Below are positions 1-6,367 of a DNA stretch of 6,367 nt, piece after piece (positions within the stretch are counted from its first letter, which is position 1; every line of letters begins with the position of its first letter). The position numbers were made by a program, and so were the translations under genes. The DNA comes from Ignavibacteriales bacterium UBA6490 (GTDB taxonomy: Bacteria > Bacteroidota > Ignavibacteria > Ignavibacteriales > Ignavibacteriaceae): assembly GCA_002435365.1 (NCBI GenBank), contig DJMM01000010.1:1-6367 (forward strand), in the 5' to 3' direction. The notes beneath the pieces are model-generated. The model was not told the DNA's origin. It saw only the letters and a program-made list of their open reading frames with translations, and ran no database searches.

Positions 1-1
1 C

Positions 2-1585
2 GGCAGTATGAACAAGATAATAGGTACTGTCATACTTTCCGGTAGCACGGTAGATTTCAAATCCGGTAACATTCGGATCATCTTCGTAGACATCCCATTT
101 GAGGGAAATTCTACCCGCATCAGATTTCACAGAAAAACTACTTGGCGGTTTAAGTTCTCCTGAAAGGTTCCAGTCATTCTGGTAGAGTGAACTTACTCTC
201 TGCCAGGTCTGCATTAAAGAATCTTTACCTTTAAGAAACTCAACATTCTTTTCGACATCAGAGATAAGTCCGCGTTTATACAATTTACCTATTTCAACGC
301 ATTTTTCACGGCTTAATCCAGCCGCTCCTTCAACAATTACAAATCTGATTGATTCGCCAAAGGGAATCTGATATGGACCGAAAGTGAGGGTGCTTGAATA
401 ACCGCCCGGCGTTCCGATTTCGGGAGGATTTCTCTGGTTGGCAAACTCGCTGAAGTCCTTTCCAATGGCTGCAGGATGAACAACATACGCATGACGCATT
501 CTCTGCTCTGCAACATTATCCTCCCTGGTCATAAGCTTATATTCCCCGGTCATCTTTCCAAGGTTAAAGGCATCATTGGCAGAATACGGGGGAATATCCG
601 ATCCTTCGTGTCTGGTGTAGGGCAAAGTGAGATCGTCGGTAGGATCTGTTGCTGATTTATCAGCATGCAGGGTAAGCACACCCATGAACTGGGGAGCACC
701 CAATCTTCCTACTGTATCGTCTTTCGCCACATAACCAGGACCGTCAGGTACCCAGATCGGGGCGCCCATGTTATCATATGTAACAATCCTGGAGGGCCAG
801 AAGCCATGCCAGGCAAAAGCAGTCCTGAATTCTTCACCAGGAGGATCAGGATACAATCCGTCACCTCTTACATCATTCATGGTATTCATACCCCATCCTG
901 AACCATTTCCGATTACATATCTTGTTTCTGCACACATTGCCCATCTGTAGTTATAATAGATCACTACATCCTGGAGGTCATTGTCCGGCAGCTCAATATC
1001 TGCATCTTTATCAGTGTTGCCGGTATTAGTATATGTGTACTCCTGGACAATGAAATTATCAAAATAAGGATCACTAAACTGGAATATCTTTCTGTGCATA
1101 GTAAGACCGAGAAGATTATTTACCTCATTTATGATCAGCCGGTCATAAGGCATTGCAGGATTTATGGAATCAATTTCCACTGTTTCCTGTTCAGATACAA
1201 CACCATCTACCTCAACTACCGGAGGTTCAAATTTGCTGTACATTTTCATTTTAGTAGGGAAAATTTCACCGACACCGCTTACTCTTGGTCCCACATGGAT
1301 AACCCGGTATGGCCAGTTGGCAACTTCATCAGTGAAATTTTTTGCACCGATCCATAATCCTTTTGCTGCCTCCATATCCTGGTACCTGTAAATTCCCGGC
1401 CAACGTAATCCATCCTGCTGTGATGCACCGGGGCGCGCTACTTCAATCTCACATCCGCTATCATAATAGAAGGAATGGAGCGAGCCAACGTTCATCCATT
1501 TATAACTGGTTTGGGCATAAGCAGTATTGAAGCATAGCATTAATCCCGCTGCAGCCAAAAATAAAAACTTTTCTAATCTGAACAT
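2..1585 (-). CDS. Exported protein with fibronectin type III domain, 3' end truncated by window edge
   Basis: An open frame of 528 codons runs from an ATG at 1585 to the left edge without a stop, so the C-terminus is missing. The start follows GAGG (1591..1594) with a 5-base spacer. Residues 1-25 form a type I signal peptide: a basic start, a hydrophobic core FLFLAAAGLMLCF, and a likely cut after AYA at 24 in AYAQTS. LMLC does not fit a lipobox, so this is not an obvious lipoprotein. Residues 28-95 are rich in aromatics and glycine (KWMNVGSLHSFYYDSGCE; LRWPGIYRYQ; GLWIGAKNF). The middle (about 95-475) is a large extracytoplasmic region I cannot name. From about 480 a fibronectin type III fold begins (PPSSFSV, ISLKWDV, VTGFEIYRAT). 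In this bacterial group such proteins often carry a C-terminal type IX sorting domain, but that part is not visible. It lies 46 bases behind the TonB receptor and is probably cotranscribed with it. Export and the fibronectin domain are well supported; the function is unknown. Confidence 0.85.
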   Translation of the reverse strand, partial: MFRLEKFLFLAAAGLMLCFNTAYAQTSYKWMNVGSLHSFYYDSGCEIEVARPGASQQDGLRWPGIYRYQDMEAAKGLWIGAKNFTDEVANWPYRVIHVGPRVSGVGEIFPTKMKMYSKFEPPVVEVDGVVSEQETVEIDSINPAMPYDRLIINEVNNLLGLTMHRKIFQFSDPYFDNFIVQEYTYTNTGNTDKDADIELPDNDLQDVVIYYNYRWAMCAETRYVIGNGSGWGMNTMNDVRGDGLYPDPPGEEFRTAFAWHGFWPSRIVTYDNMGAPIWVPDGPGYVAKDDTVGRLGAPQFMGVLTLHADKSATDPTDDLTLPYTRHEGSDIPPYSANDAFNLGKMTGEYKLMTREDNVAEQRMRHAYVVHPAAIGKDFSEFANQRNPPEIGTPGGYSSTLTFGPYQIPFGESIRFVIVEGAAGLSREKCVEIGKLYKRGLISDVEKNVEFLKGKDSLMQTWQRVSSLYQNDWNLSGELKPPSSFSVKSDAGRISLKWDVYEDDPNVTGFEIYRATGKYDSTYYLVHTA

Positions 1586-1631
1586 TTTTTCCTCATTAAA
1601 ATTTTTAAAGGGTATTCTAAATCTCAACATA
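1586..1631 (-). other. Short receptor-to-exported-protein gap with ribosome binding site
   Basis: This 46-base A/T-rich spacer separates the receptor stop (TGA at 1632..1634) from the next start. It contains GAGG at 1591..1594, five bases before the ATG. I see no hairpin with a T-tract and no promoter, which favours one transcript for both genes. Confidence 0.6.
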
Positions 1632-4600
1632 TCAGAATATCTCCCAGGAAACTCTTAAACCGAAATAAATATTCCTTGGATTAAGAAATGTAAAGTAGGC
1701 CTGGTTAGGCATATCTATATAAGATTTATTCTTTATCCATTCCGCTTTTTCAGCTTCAGAAGCATTATCATCCCAGGGGATATAAGGACCAGTTCTGTAA
1801 TCACCCGGTTTGTCGCTTCCAAAAATGTAAACGGAGTTGTCTTTATCATTAAAGTATCCTGTTTTGGCTCTGCCGGTTTCATCCTTTGGAAAATCCGCAA
1901 ATGATTCATAGGGCAGATGCAATGACTTCATATACTTATTATAATCATCTCCGTCAACGGCATACCCGATAGCATTATCAACTATCTTGAAATTAAATAC
2001 ATTGAATATATCCATGAAGAACTGGAGATTTAATTTATTAAAGGAGAAATTCTTTGATAACCTGATATCGGTATTCCATAAATCCCTCCACTGAACATTG
2101 TATTCAACACCGGGAATTGCACCTCCGCCTGTCCAGGTAGTGTAAAATCCATTTCTCCAGCTTGCCAGAATATTCAGTCTCCAATCTGCTAATGGTTTAA
2201 AACCAGCCCAGTTCGGACCATATTCCTGGGGAGTAAATAAATCAACATTTAACCTGGCATAAGGACGCGGTACGGGTCTTGCCTGGTAATTAGATGTTGT
2301 TATTCTTTCATAATCCCTCTGCAGTGCAGGGTTCTCGTTGTACTGTGCAAAACCAAAACGGCCGCTGGTGCTGACCATATATGTATAGTTAACAAATCCC
2401 TGTACCCAGTCGCCTCTGTTTTTATAAAGCGAAAGTTCAAAACCCCTGATATCAGCATAGGAGTTAGGTTCGCTGCGCAGGTAATTCACTTTACCGTTTT
2501 TGCTTATATAATTAACGGTCAACGGTTGTTCAGTTACATCCTTATAATAACCTGACACTCTTAAAAGGAACAGCTCGAGCAGACTTTGCTCATATCCTAA
2601 TTCGTACTGAACTGTTTTAGGCAGTGCGTTATTCGGATTTGCCAGCTGGTCCAGAGTGTTGGTTGCCGATAATATTTTGATAAAGTAAAGATTCTCAGGT
2701 GTCGGCAGCTGCCTGAAATGACCATAATTAAAGAATAACTTGCTTGTTACTGTTATCGGGAATGCAATACCGAGTCTTGGACTTACATTCAACTGTACTT
2801 TTGCCGCCTCTTTAGGAATTAAAGTATCGATTCCTGAAATATTCTCGGGATAGAACGCCCTTGTGTAATCATCATAAATAAACCATTCCATATTCGGGTC
2901 GGAATAATCGAATCTTATTCCGAGGTTAGCTATCATTCCTTCAAATTCAAGTTTGTCCTGAATGTAGAGCGATCCTTTGATCGGATAAGCGTTCCAGTTT
3001 GCCCTGTAATTTCCGCTGGGGAGATAGGTGTCAATCTGAGCATAATTAGCTTTGTTTTCAGAATACCTGATCTCAAATCCCGCTTTCATCTGGTTATACT
3101 GATCAAGCTGAGACTGGATATCGAACTTTGCTGAATAAGACCTGATAATACTGGTATCCCTGGAATTGCTGAATCCAACGCTCATTCTCAGGTTTGCCAG
3201 TCCCTGGCTCGGTTCGGCATAAAATCCGAAAGGCGCTTCGTCAACATAATAGGAGTTGCCGAATAAATAACTTTTTGTGAGGTCTCTGAGCCTGCCTGTA
3301 TTTGTATTGTACTGTGATTCAAACCGGCTGATCGAAGCCTCATAAAATGTAGTGGGATTAAGTACATGTGTGAATTTTGCAGCAACACTATTCCTGTCAA
3401 CGTAGGTTGGATTCCAGTAATCATATGTAAAAATTCTTGCGTTAATATAACTTACATTATTCAACACATTTGCTATGCCGTAGGCAGATCTGAATATACC
3501 GCTGGAACCTGTTCTGCTGGAGTTAGTTCCGGTTTCCTTTGCAAATAATCCTTCCACATTTAATTTCATTCCTGCTTTCAGATCAGAAGTAAATCTCAGC
3601 TGGAAGCTTTCATCCTTATATGAATCGCTTGCAAGAGGAATGAGATACATTTCCCTTATATTCCGGTAAGATGCAAAGAACCTCAGGTTTCCTAATTTCT
3701 GACTTATATAAGGAAAATACCCTCCTACACTAAAATCAATATCGTAATCGGGTTTTGTAATGTCTGTGTTCTTGCGATGCTGGAAAAGGAACAGTTTCTG
3801 AAGTGCCTCGGGGGTGAGATCATTAGTTGGATCATCATCAGTCATGTATAATTGAGAAACTCTGTCCCATCCTTCAAATTCCGGGTACTGATCCTGCAAA
3901 TATTTATCCCACGTACCATTTTTTGTACCTACCCAGGCAACGGCGTCATCTACATATGGACGGATCCAGTATGCATTAAAAGAATGAGGTGAGTATCCGA
4001 AATGCTTCGGACCCGTTGGTCTGTACCTTCCAATAAAACTGATGGTATACCTGTCATTCTTTCCTTCCTTGGTAACCACATTAACGATACCTGATCTGGC
4101 TTCACCGTATTCTGCATTAAAACCTCCGGTCAAAACCTGAATTTCTTCAACAGAGGTTAAGCTTATTCCTGTGTAGGACTGATTGTTCCTCTCGTCCCTT
4201 AACGATACACCATTCAGCATCCAGGCGGTCTGATCAGCAGAACCACCCCTGAACGATGAACCGTCAATACCAGCCTGTAAAGCTACTGCACTGGTTATGG
4301 TTGAAACCGGCAGGACCTCAATACTCTTGTAATCAATGTTTATCGAGCTGGCGGAAACGTCTTTTTGTATGAGCGGTTTAACCGCAACTACAACTACCTC
4401 CTCTGTCTGAATTGTCTGATCGGCCAGCTGGAAATTAACTTCAGTGGTCTGATCAATACTTACTCCTAAATCAGTAACAGTCTTGGTTCCGTAACCAATC
4501 ATGGAAGCTCTTAACGAATAAACACCCGGGCGCACATTAAGGATCACATAGTATCCGTCCATATTTGTTGCCGCACCCATGGTTGTACCTTCTACAAGAA

Positions 4601-4730
4601 CATTAACTCCAAGTAAAGGTTCACCTGTTGCAGCATCGGTTATATGCCCGCTTATCTTTCCGGTTTGTGAAAAAAGGCTGGGTGCTGTTAGGAGGATTAA
4701 TAGAGTTGAAATAGTAAAAAATGACCTCAT
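1632..4730 (-). CDS. TonB-dependent outer-membrane receptor with carboxypeptidase-regulatory-like N-terminal domain
   Basis: This 1032-residue protein should form a TonB-energised outer-membrane channel for a substrate that cannot be deduced. Residues 1-21 are a signal peptide (MRSFFTISTLLILLTAPSLF, cut near FSQ). Residues 24-103 are a CarboxypepD_reg-like beta-sandwich, with GHITDAATGEPLLGVNVLV and a following T-N-MDGYY turn. A TonB-box-like EEVVVVAV lies at 110-117. Residues 120-222 are the plug (SFRGG, MLNGVSL, VEEIQVLTGGFNAEYGEA, SGIVNVVT). The remainder, about 225-1032, is rich in aromatic and alternating residues typical of a 22-strand barrel. It ends in YFGLRVSWEIF with a terminal Phe, the usual signal for barrel insertion by BamA. 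The ATG at 4730 is preceded by AGGAG (4736..4740) with 5-base spacing, which settles the start. The N-terminal domain resembles that of SusC proteins, but no susD-like gene follows. The plug reads more like the Oar-type/general TonB receptors. Family assignment is confident; substrate unknown. Confidence 0.95.
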   Translation of the reverse strand: MRSFFTISTLLILLTAPSLFSQTGKISGHITDAATGEPLLGVNVLVEGTTMGAATNMDGYYVILNVRPGVYSLRASMIGYGTKTVTDLGVSIDQTTEVNFQLADQTIQTEEVVVVAVKPLIQKDVSASSINIDYKSIEVLPVSTITSAVALQAGIDGSSFRGGSADQTAWMLNGVSLRDERNNQSYTGISLTSVEEIQVLTGGFNAEYGEARSGIVNVVTKEGKNDRYTISFIGRYRPTGPKHFGYSPHSFNAYWIRPYVDDAVAWVGTKNGTWDKYLQDQYPEFEGWDRVSQLYMTDDDPTNDLTPEALQKLFLFQHRKNTDITKPDYDIDFSVGGYFPYISQKLGNLRFFASYRNIREMYLIPLASDSYKDESFQLRFTSDLKAGMKLNVEGLFAKETGTNSSRTGSSGIFRSAYGIANVLNNVSYINARIFTYDYWNPTYVDRNSVAAKFTHVLNPTTFYEASISRFESQYNTNTGRLRDLTKSYLFGNSYYVDEAPFGFYAEPSQGLANLRMSVGFSNSRDTSIIRSYSAKFDIQSQLDQYNQMKAGFEIRYSENKANYAQIDTYLPSGNYRANWNAYPIKGSLYIQDKLEFEGMIANLGIRFDYSDPNMEWFIYDDYTRAFYPENISGIDTLIPKEAAKVQLNVSPRLGIAFPITVTSKLFFNYGHFRQLPTPENLYFIKILSATNTLDQLANPNNALPKTVQYELGYEQSLLELFLLRVSGYYKDVTEQPLTVNYISKNGKVNYLRSEPNSYADIRGFELSLYKNRGDWVQGFVNYTYMVSTSGRFGFAQYNENPALQRDYERITTSNYQARPVPRPYARLNVDLFTPQEYGPNWAGFKPLADWRLNILASWRNGFYTTWTGGGAIPGVEYNVQWRDLWNTDIRLSKNFSFNKLNLQFFMDIFNVFNFKIVDNAIGYAVDGDDYNKYMKSLHLPYESFADFPKDETGRAKTGYFNDKDNSVYIFGSDKPGDYRTGPYIPWDDNASEAEKAEWIKNKSYIDMPNQAYFTFLNPRNIYFGLRVSWEIF

Positions 4731-4735
4731 ATCGG

Positions 4736-4740
4736 CTCCT
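4736..4740 (-). promoter_or_regulatory. Ribosome binding site of the TonB receptor
   Basis: The minus strand reads AGGAG followed by CCGAT and then ATG. This is a strong Shine-Dalgarno match with 5-base spacing and fixes the receptor start at 4730. Confidence 0.75.
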
Positions 4741-4760
4741 GAAAATTCAATAAAATAGCG

Positions 4761-4786
4761 AAATATATTGTAAAGTAAATATATTT
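4761..4786. repeat. 9-bp inverted repeat overlapping the candidate promoter
   Basis: AAATATATT (4761..4769) and its reverse complement AATATATTT (4778..4786) flank an 8-base spacer. The same unit also occurs as a direct repeat, 4761..4769 and 4777..4785, 16 bases apart. It covers the proposed -10 and much of the -35/-10 spacer, where a dimeric repressor could bind. All arm bases are A or T in an A/T-rich gap, so it may be chance. Confidence 0.3.
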
Positions 4787-4794
4787 TTAATCAA
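4767..4794 (-). promoter_or_regulatory. Candidate sigma70-type promoter for the receptor operon
   Basis: On the minus strand TTGATT (4794..4789) is separated by 16 bases from TACAAT (4772..4767). This would give a start near 4760 and a leader of about 30 bases before the receptor ATG. The -10 matches TATAAT at five of six positions; the -35 matches TTGACA at four of six. The region is very A/T-rich, so chance matches are likely. A clean Bacteroidetes-type TTTG/TAnnTTTG pair with correct spacing was not found. Confidence 0.35.
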
Positions 4795-4838
4795 TACTAA
4801 AACCTAAAAGTATTTGCACTTATAGTCAATATTAAAAG

Positions 4839-4865
4839 AAAAAAAAATGTGATTTAAAAATCACA
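4839..4865 (-). terminator. Rho-independent terminator of the aminopeptidase-like gene
   Basis: TGTGATTT (4848..4855) and AAATCACA (4858..4865) form a perfect 8-bp inverted repeat; with a realistic 4-base loop it gives 7 bp. On the minus strand the stem is followed by nine T (4847..4839), the order expected for termination of right-to-left transcription. The stem has only three G/C pairs, so it may be moderate in strength. It lies about 65 bases past the stop of the M29-like gene. Confidence 0.65.
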
Positions 4866-4885
4866 GAAAAACCCTTCAAAATGCA

Positions 4886-4905
4886 CCCCGAATACGGTTT
4901 CAGGG
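4886..4905 (-). other. Second hairpin upstream of the terminator
   Basis: Read on the minus strand, CCCTGAA, a 6-base loop ACCGTA, and TTCGGGG can pair as seven base pairs including one G-U wobble. It lies 25 bases past the stop codon of the M29-like gene. It lacks an immediate long T-tract, so it may be a 3'-end stabilising stem or an auxiliary terminator rather than a full one. Confidence 0.35.
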
Positions 4906-4930
4906 ATTTCATTTCGTTAAATTCTTCCGC

Positions 4931-5893
4931 TTATGATATCAGAAGTTTTCCATTTTTCATGATTATTCTGCCATCCAGATAAACCGTGGGCTGCTTAATA
5001 ACACCATCCAGGTGGATAGGTACATTTATTTTTCCGCCCATCGAAACATTGTTGCCGAGTGCAATATGAACCGTTCCCATCACTTTTTCATCTTCAAGCA
5101 GAATACCGCTTAACCTGGCAGAATCATTTGTTCCAATTCCGAATTCTGCAATATTTCTGGCATCCCTTCCAACTGAATCCAGCTGTTTAACCAGCTTTCT
5201 TGCAGAAATACCTCCTGATATTTTTTCAGCATACCCGTTTTTTACTTCAATTGTAATATTTGCCTGCTTTATCAGTCCCAGACCGGCCATCGACCCATCA
5301 ACCACAAAAACACCATTGGACGTGCCTTCCACAGGCGCCAGAAATGTTTCCCCTGTCGGTAAATTTCCGCTTTCACCTTTTTTATGGAACAAACCCTTGC
5401 TGGCATATGAGGTCCTGCCGGAAATATCAAAGGATATATCTGTGCCTGCCGGAGCAGTTACCCTGATGAATTTTCCCCGTTCAAGGATCTTCTTCAATTT
5501 TATCGATAAAGCAGATATTTTTTTATAATCTGCATTCATTCCCCTTATCATTACTTCCCTGGTTATTCCCGGAAATGTTGCAATCCTTACACCTTTAGCA
5601 GAAGCATTTCTTCTTGCATCAGTATGGGTCAACGATTTTGCGGTAGGGATAAATACAACATCAAATTTCTGCATCAGCTCGGAAATCTGAGGCATCGGCT
5701 CTTCCCCGTTTATTTTACCGGATTTCATCTCAATAAGTAGTGCACTGTGCCCCAGCTTTAATGCATTTTCAAAAAGCGAATAACCAATTTCACGTTTTAT
5801 CTCATCTGTAATGACGAGAACAGTTTCTCCCTTTTTAACTCCCATACATTCTTTTATTGCAATAATTGATGCGGAATCAAGTTTTGTTTTCAT
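4931..5893 (-). CDS. Aminopeptidase T (M29)-like metal-dependent protein
   Basis: This 320-residue cytoplasmic protein (no signal peptide or membrane segment) resembles the AmpS/aminopeptidase T (M29) family, somewhat shorter than the roughly 400 residues of classical members. An N-terminal alpha/beta half (about 1-135; VKKGETVLVITDE, FDVVFIPTAKSLTHTDAR) precedes a C-terminal metal-binding half. Metal-ligand candidates appear in family order: E182 in NLPTGETFLAPVEG, E250 in AEFGIGTN, H276 in GTVHIALG, and H294 and D296 in PIHLDG. The Tyr expected about seven residues after the GTVH histidine in characterised M29 enzymes is not seen (Ser there), so peptidase activity is uncertain. The frame is open to an ATG at 5932, but that start has no ribosome site and would overlap the upstream gene by 20 bases. 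The ATG at 5893 has GGA (5900..5902) six bases upstream, leaves a 19-base gap, and begins where family similarity begins. It is probably cotranscribed with the upstream barrel gene and ends at the terminator near 4839..4865. Confidence 0.85.
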   Translation of the reverse strand: MKTKLDSASIIAIKECMGVKKGETVLVITDEIKREIGYSLFENALKLGHSALLIEMKSGKINGEEPMPQISELMQKFDVVFIPTAKSLTHTDARRNASAKGVRIATFPGITREVMIRGMNADYKKISALSIKLKKILERGKFIRVTAPAGTDISFDISGRTSYASKGLFHKKGESGNLPTGETFLAPVEGTSNGVFVVDGSMAGLGLIKQANITIEVKNGYAEKISGGISARKLVKQLDSVGRDARNIAEFGIGTNDSARLSGILLEDEKVMGTVHIALGNNVSMGGKINVPIHLDGVIKQPTVYLDGRIIMKNGKLLIS

Positions 5894-5912
5894 ATATAGT
5901 CCAAATTTTTTT

Positions 5913-6367
5913 TTACAGGGGAAAGCCGACATTTAGTTGAAGAACTGCAATAAAACCGCCGTTCTCAATAAAATTTTCCATCGGTTGATTTGAATTTTCA
6001 TTAATGGTTAGCTCGGTACCGTCATCAAGCTTCATAGTCTTTACTGTTAGCTTTGTGTAGCCGGCAAGTCCTTCCAGACTTACATACCCTTCTATAAAAG
6101 ATAATATAAAACCTGTACCGATGGTATATCCGAGAGTTGATGTGTTCTTGTATTCTTTCACCAGGCTGAAACCACCCGGATAATTCTGATTGTCGTTTAA
6201 GGTTACATAATTGAACAAGAGAGAGGCATCAATAACTTTCCAGCTTAAGGAATTTGTAATTGATGTCCCCAGGTCAATTCCGATTGCCCAGTTATTCAGT
6301 TCAATTTCATATTTGTAATTACTTGTACCGGCCTGGCTTGTTACTTTGGCCTCATGCTTTTCAAGGA
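5913..6367 (-). CDS. Probable outer-membrane beta-barrel protein, C-terminal part (5' end outside window)
   Basis: The frame is open from the right edge to a TAA at 5913..5915, giving 150 visible residues. The start is beyond 6367. The sequence alternates polar and hydrophobic/aromatic residues in short strands separated by turns: YKYEIELNNWAIGIDLGTSI, WKVIDASLLFNYVTL, NTSTLGYTIGTGFIL, GYVSLEGLAGYTKLTVKTM, then NGGFIAVLQLNVGFPL at the C-terminus. This is the pattern of antiparallel membrane strands separated by loops, as in small outer-membrane barrels of Bacteroidota. It could belong to a conserved family of unknown function; I cannot name one securely. A TTG at 6216..6218 could be taken as a start, but coding continues upstream without a stop and in the same strand pattern. 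The M29-like gene begins 19 bases downstream, which suggests shared transcription, though no functional link between an outer-membrane barrel and a cytoplasmic metal-dependent protein is evident. Confidence 0.75.
   Translation of the reverse strand, partial: LEKHEAKVTSQAGTSNYKYEIELNNWAIGIDLGTSITNSLSWKVIDASLLFNYVTLNDNQNYPGGFSLVKEYKNTSTLGYTIGTGFILSFIEGYVSLEGLAGYTKLTVKTMKLDDGTELTINENSNQPMENFIENGGFIAVLQLNVGFPL

Larger units (their letters stand above)
4741..4930. other. A/T-rich intergenic region between the two transcription units
   Basis: These 190 bases carry no convincing gene. From right to left, in the direction of transcription, they hold a wobble-containing hairpin (4886..4905), a terminator (4839..4865), a candidate promoter (4767..4794) and an interrupted palindrome (4761..4786). 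The layout fits the end of one minus-strand unit and the start of the next. Confidence 0.6.

Noticed and set aside
665..1530. Several short plus-strand open frames of 60-87 codons
   Set aside because: They lie opposite the continuous 528-codon minus-strand gene, overlap each other, have no family likeness and look like antisense shadows.
3188..3548. Short open frames on both strands inside the receptor gene
   Set aside because: They overlap the clear TonB receptor barrel in other frames and their translations have no recognisable protein features.
2..4730. SusC/SusD polysaccharide utilisation pair
   Set aside because: The downstream protein has a type I signal peptide without a lipobox, contains a fibronectin type III domain, and shows no SusD features; no glycoside hydrolase is nearby.
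5260..5528. Two plus-strand open frames of about 70 codons
   Set aside because: They lie antisense to the M29-like gene and show no ribosome site or domain.
5913..6218. A 101-codon gene starting at a TTG
   Set aside because: The reading frame continues upstream to the window edge with the same beta-strand pattern, so the TTG is an internal leucine codon of a truncated gene.
1..6367. CRISPR array, tRNA, insertion sequence, phage or integron structure
   Set aside because: No regularly spaced repeats, cloverleaf, transposase, integrase or terminal inverted repeats were seen on either strand.

Overview
The window looks like ordinary chromosomal DNA from a Gram-negative member of the Bacteroidota/Chlorobi (FCB) group, most plausibly an Ignavibacteria-like lineage. 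Three things suggest this: moderate to low GC with A/T-rich gaps, a long TonB-dependent receptor with an N-terminal carboxypeptidase-regulatory-like domain, and a secreted fibronectin type III protein encoded directly behind it. The assignment rests on protein architecture only, since no rRNA or other marker gene is present.

All genes lie on the minus strand, so transcription runs from right to left. At the right edge is the C-terminal 150 codons of a probable outer-membrane beta-barrel protein (5913..6367, 5' end outside the window). It is followed after 19 bases by an aminopeptidase T/M29-like protein (4931..5893). This pair ends at a hairpin plus T-tract terminator (about 4839..4865). The 190-base A/T-rich gap (4741..4930) also holds a weaker hairpin (4886..4905), a candidate sigma70-type promoter (4767..4794) and a 9-bp interrupted palindrome overlapping that promoter.

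The second unit starts with a 1032-residue TonB-dependent outer-membrane receptor (1632..4730). After 46 bases comes an exported protein of at least 528 residues (2..1585, running off the left edge) that ends, as far as it can be seen, in a fibronectin type III domain. There is no terminator between the two, so they are probably cotranscribed. The receptor would move an unknown substrate across the outer membrane with TonB energy, and the exported protein may be a surface or secreted partner. It is not a SusD-type lipoprotein, so this is not a classical SusC/SusD glycan-uptake pair.

No tRNA, rRNA, CRISPR array, insertion sequence, integrase or phage gene was seen. I found no convincing previously undescribed system. 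The best leads are the receptor plus fibronectin-domain protein pair, and the M29-like protein that appears to lack one expected active-site tyrosine.
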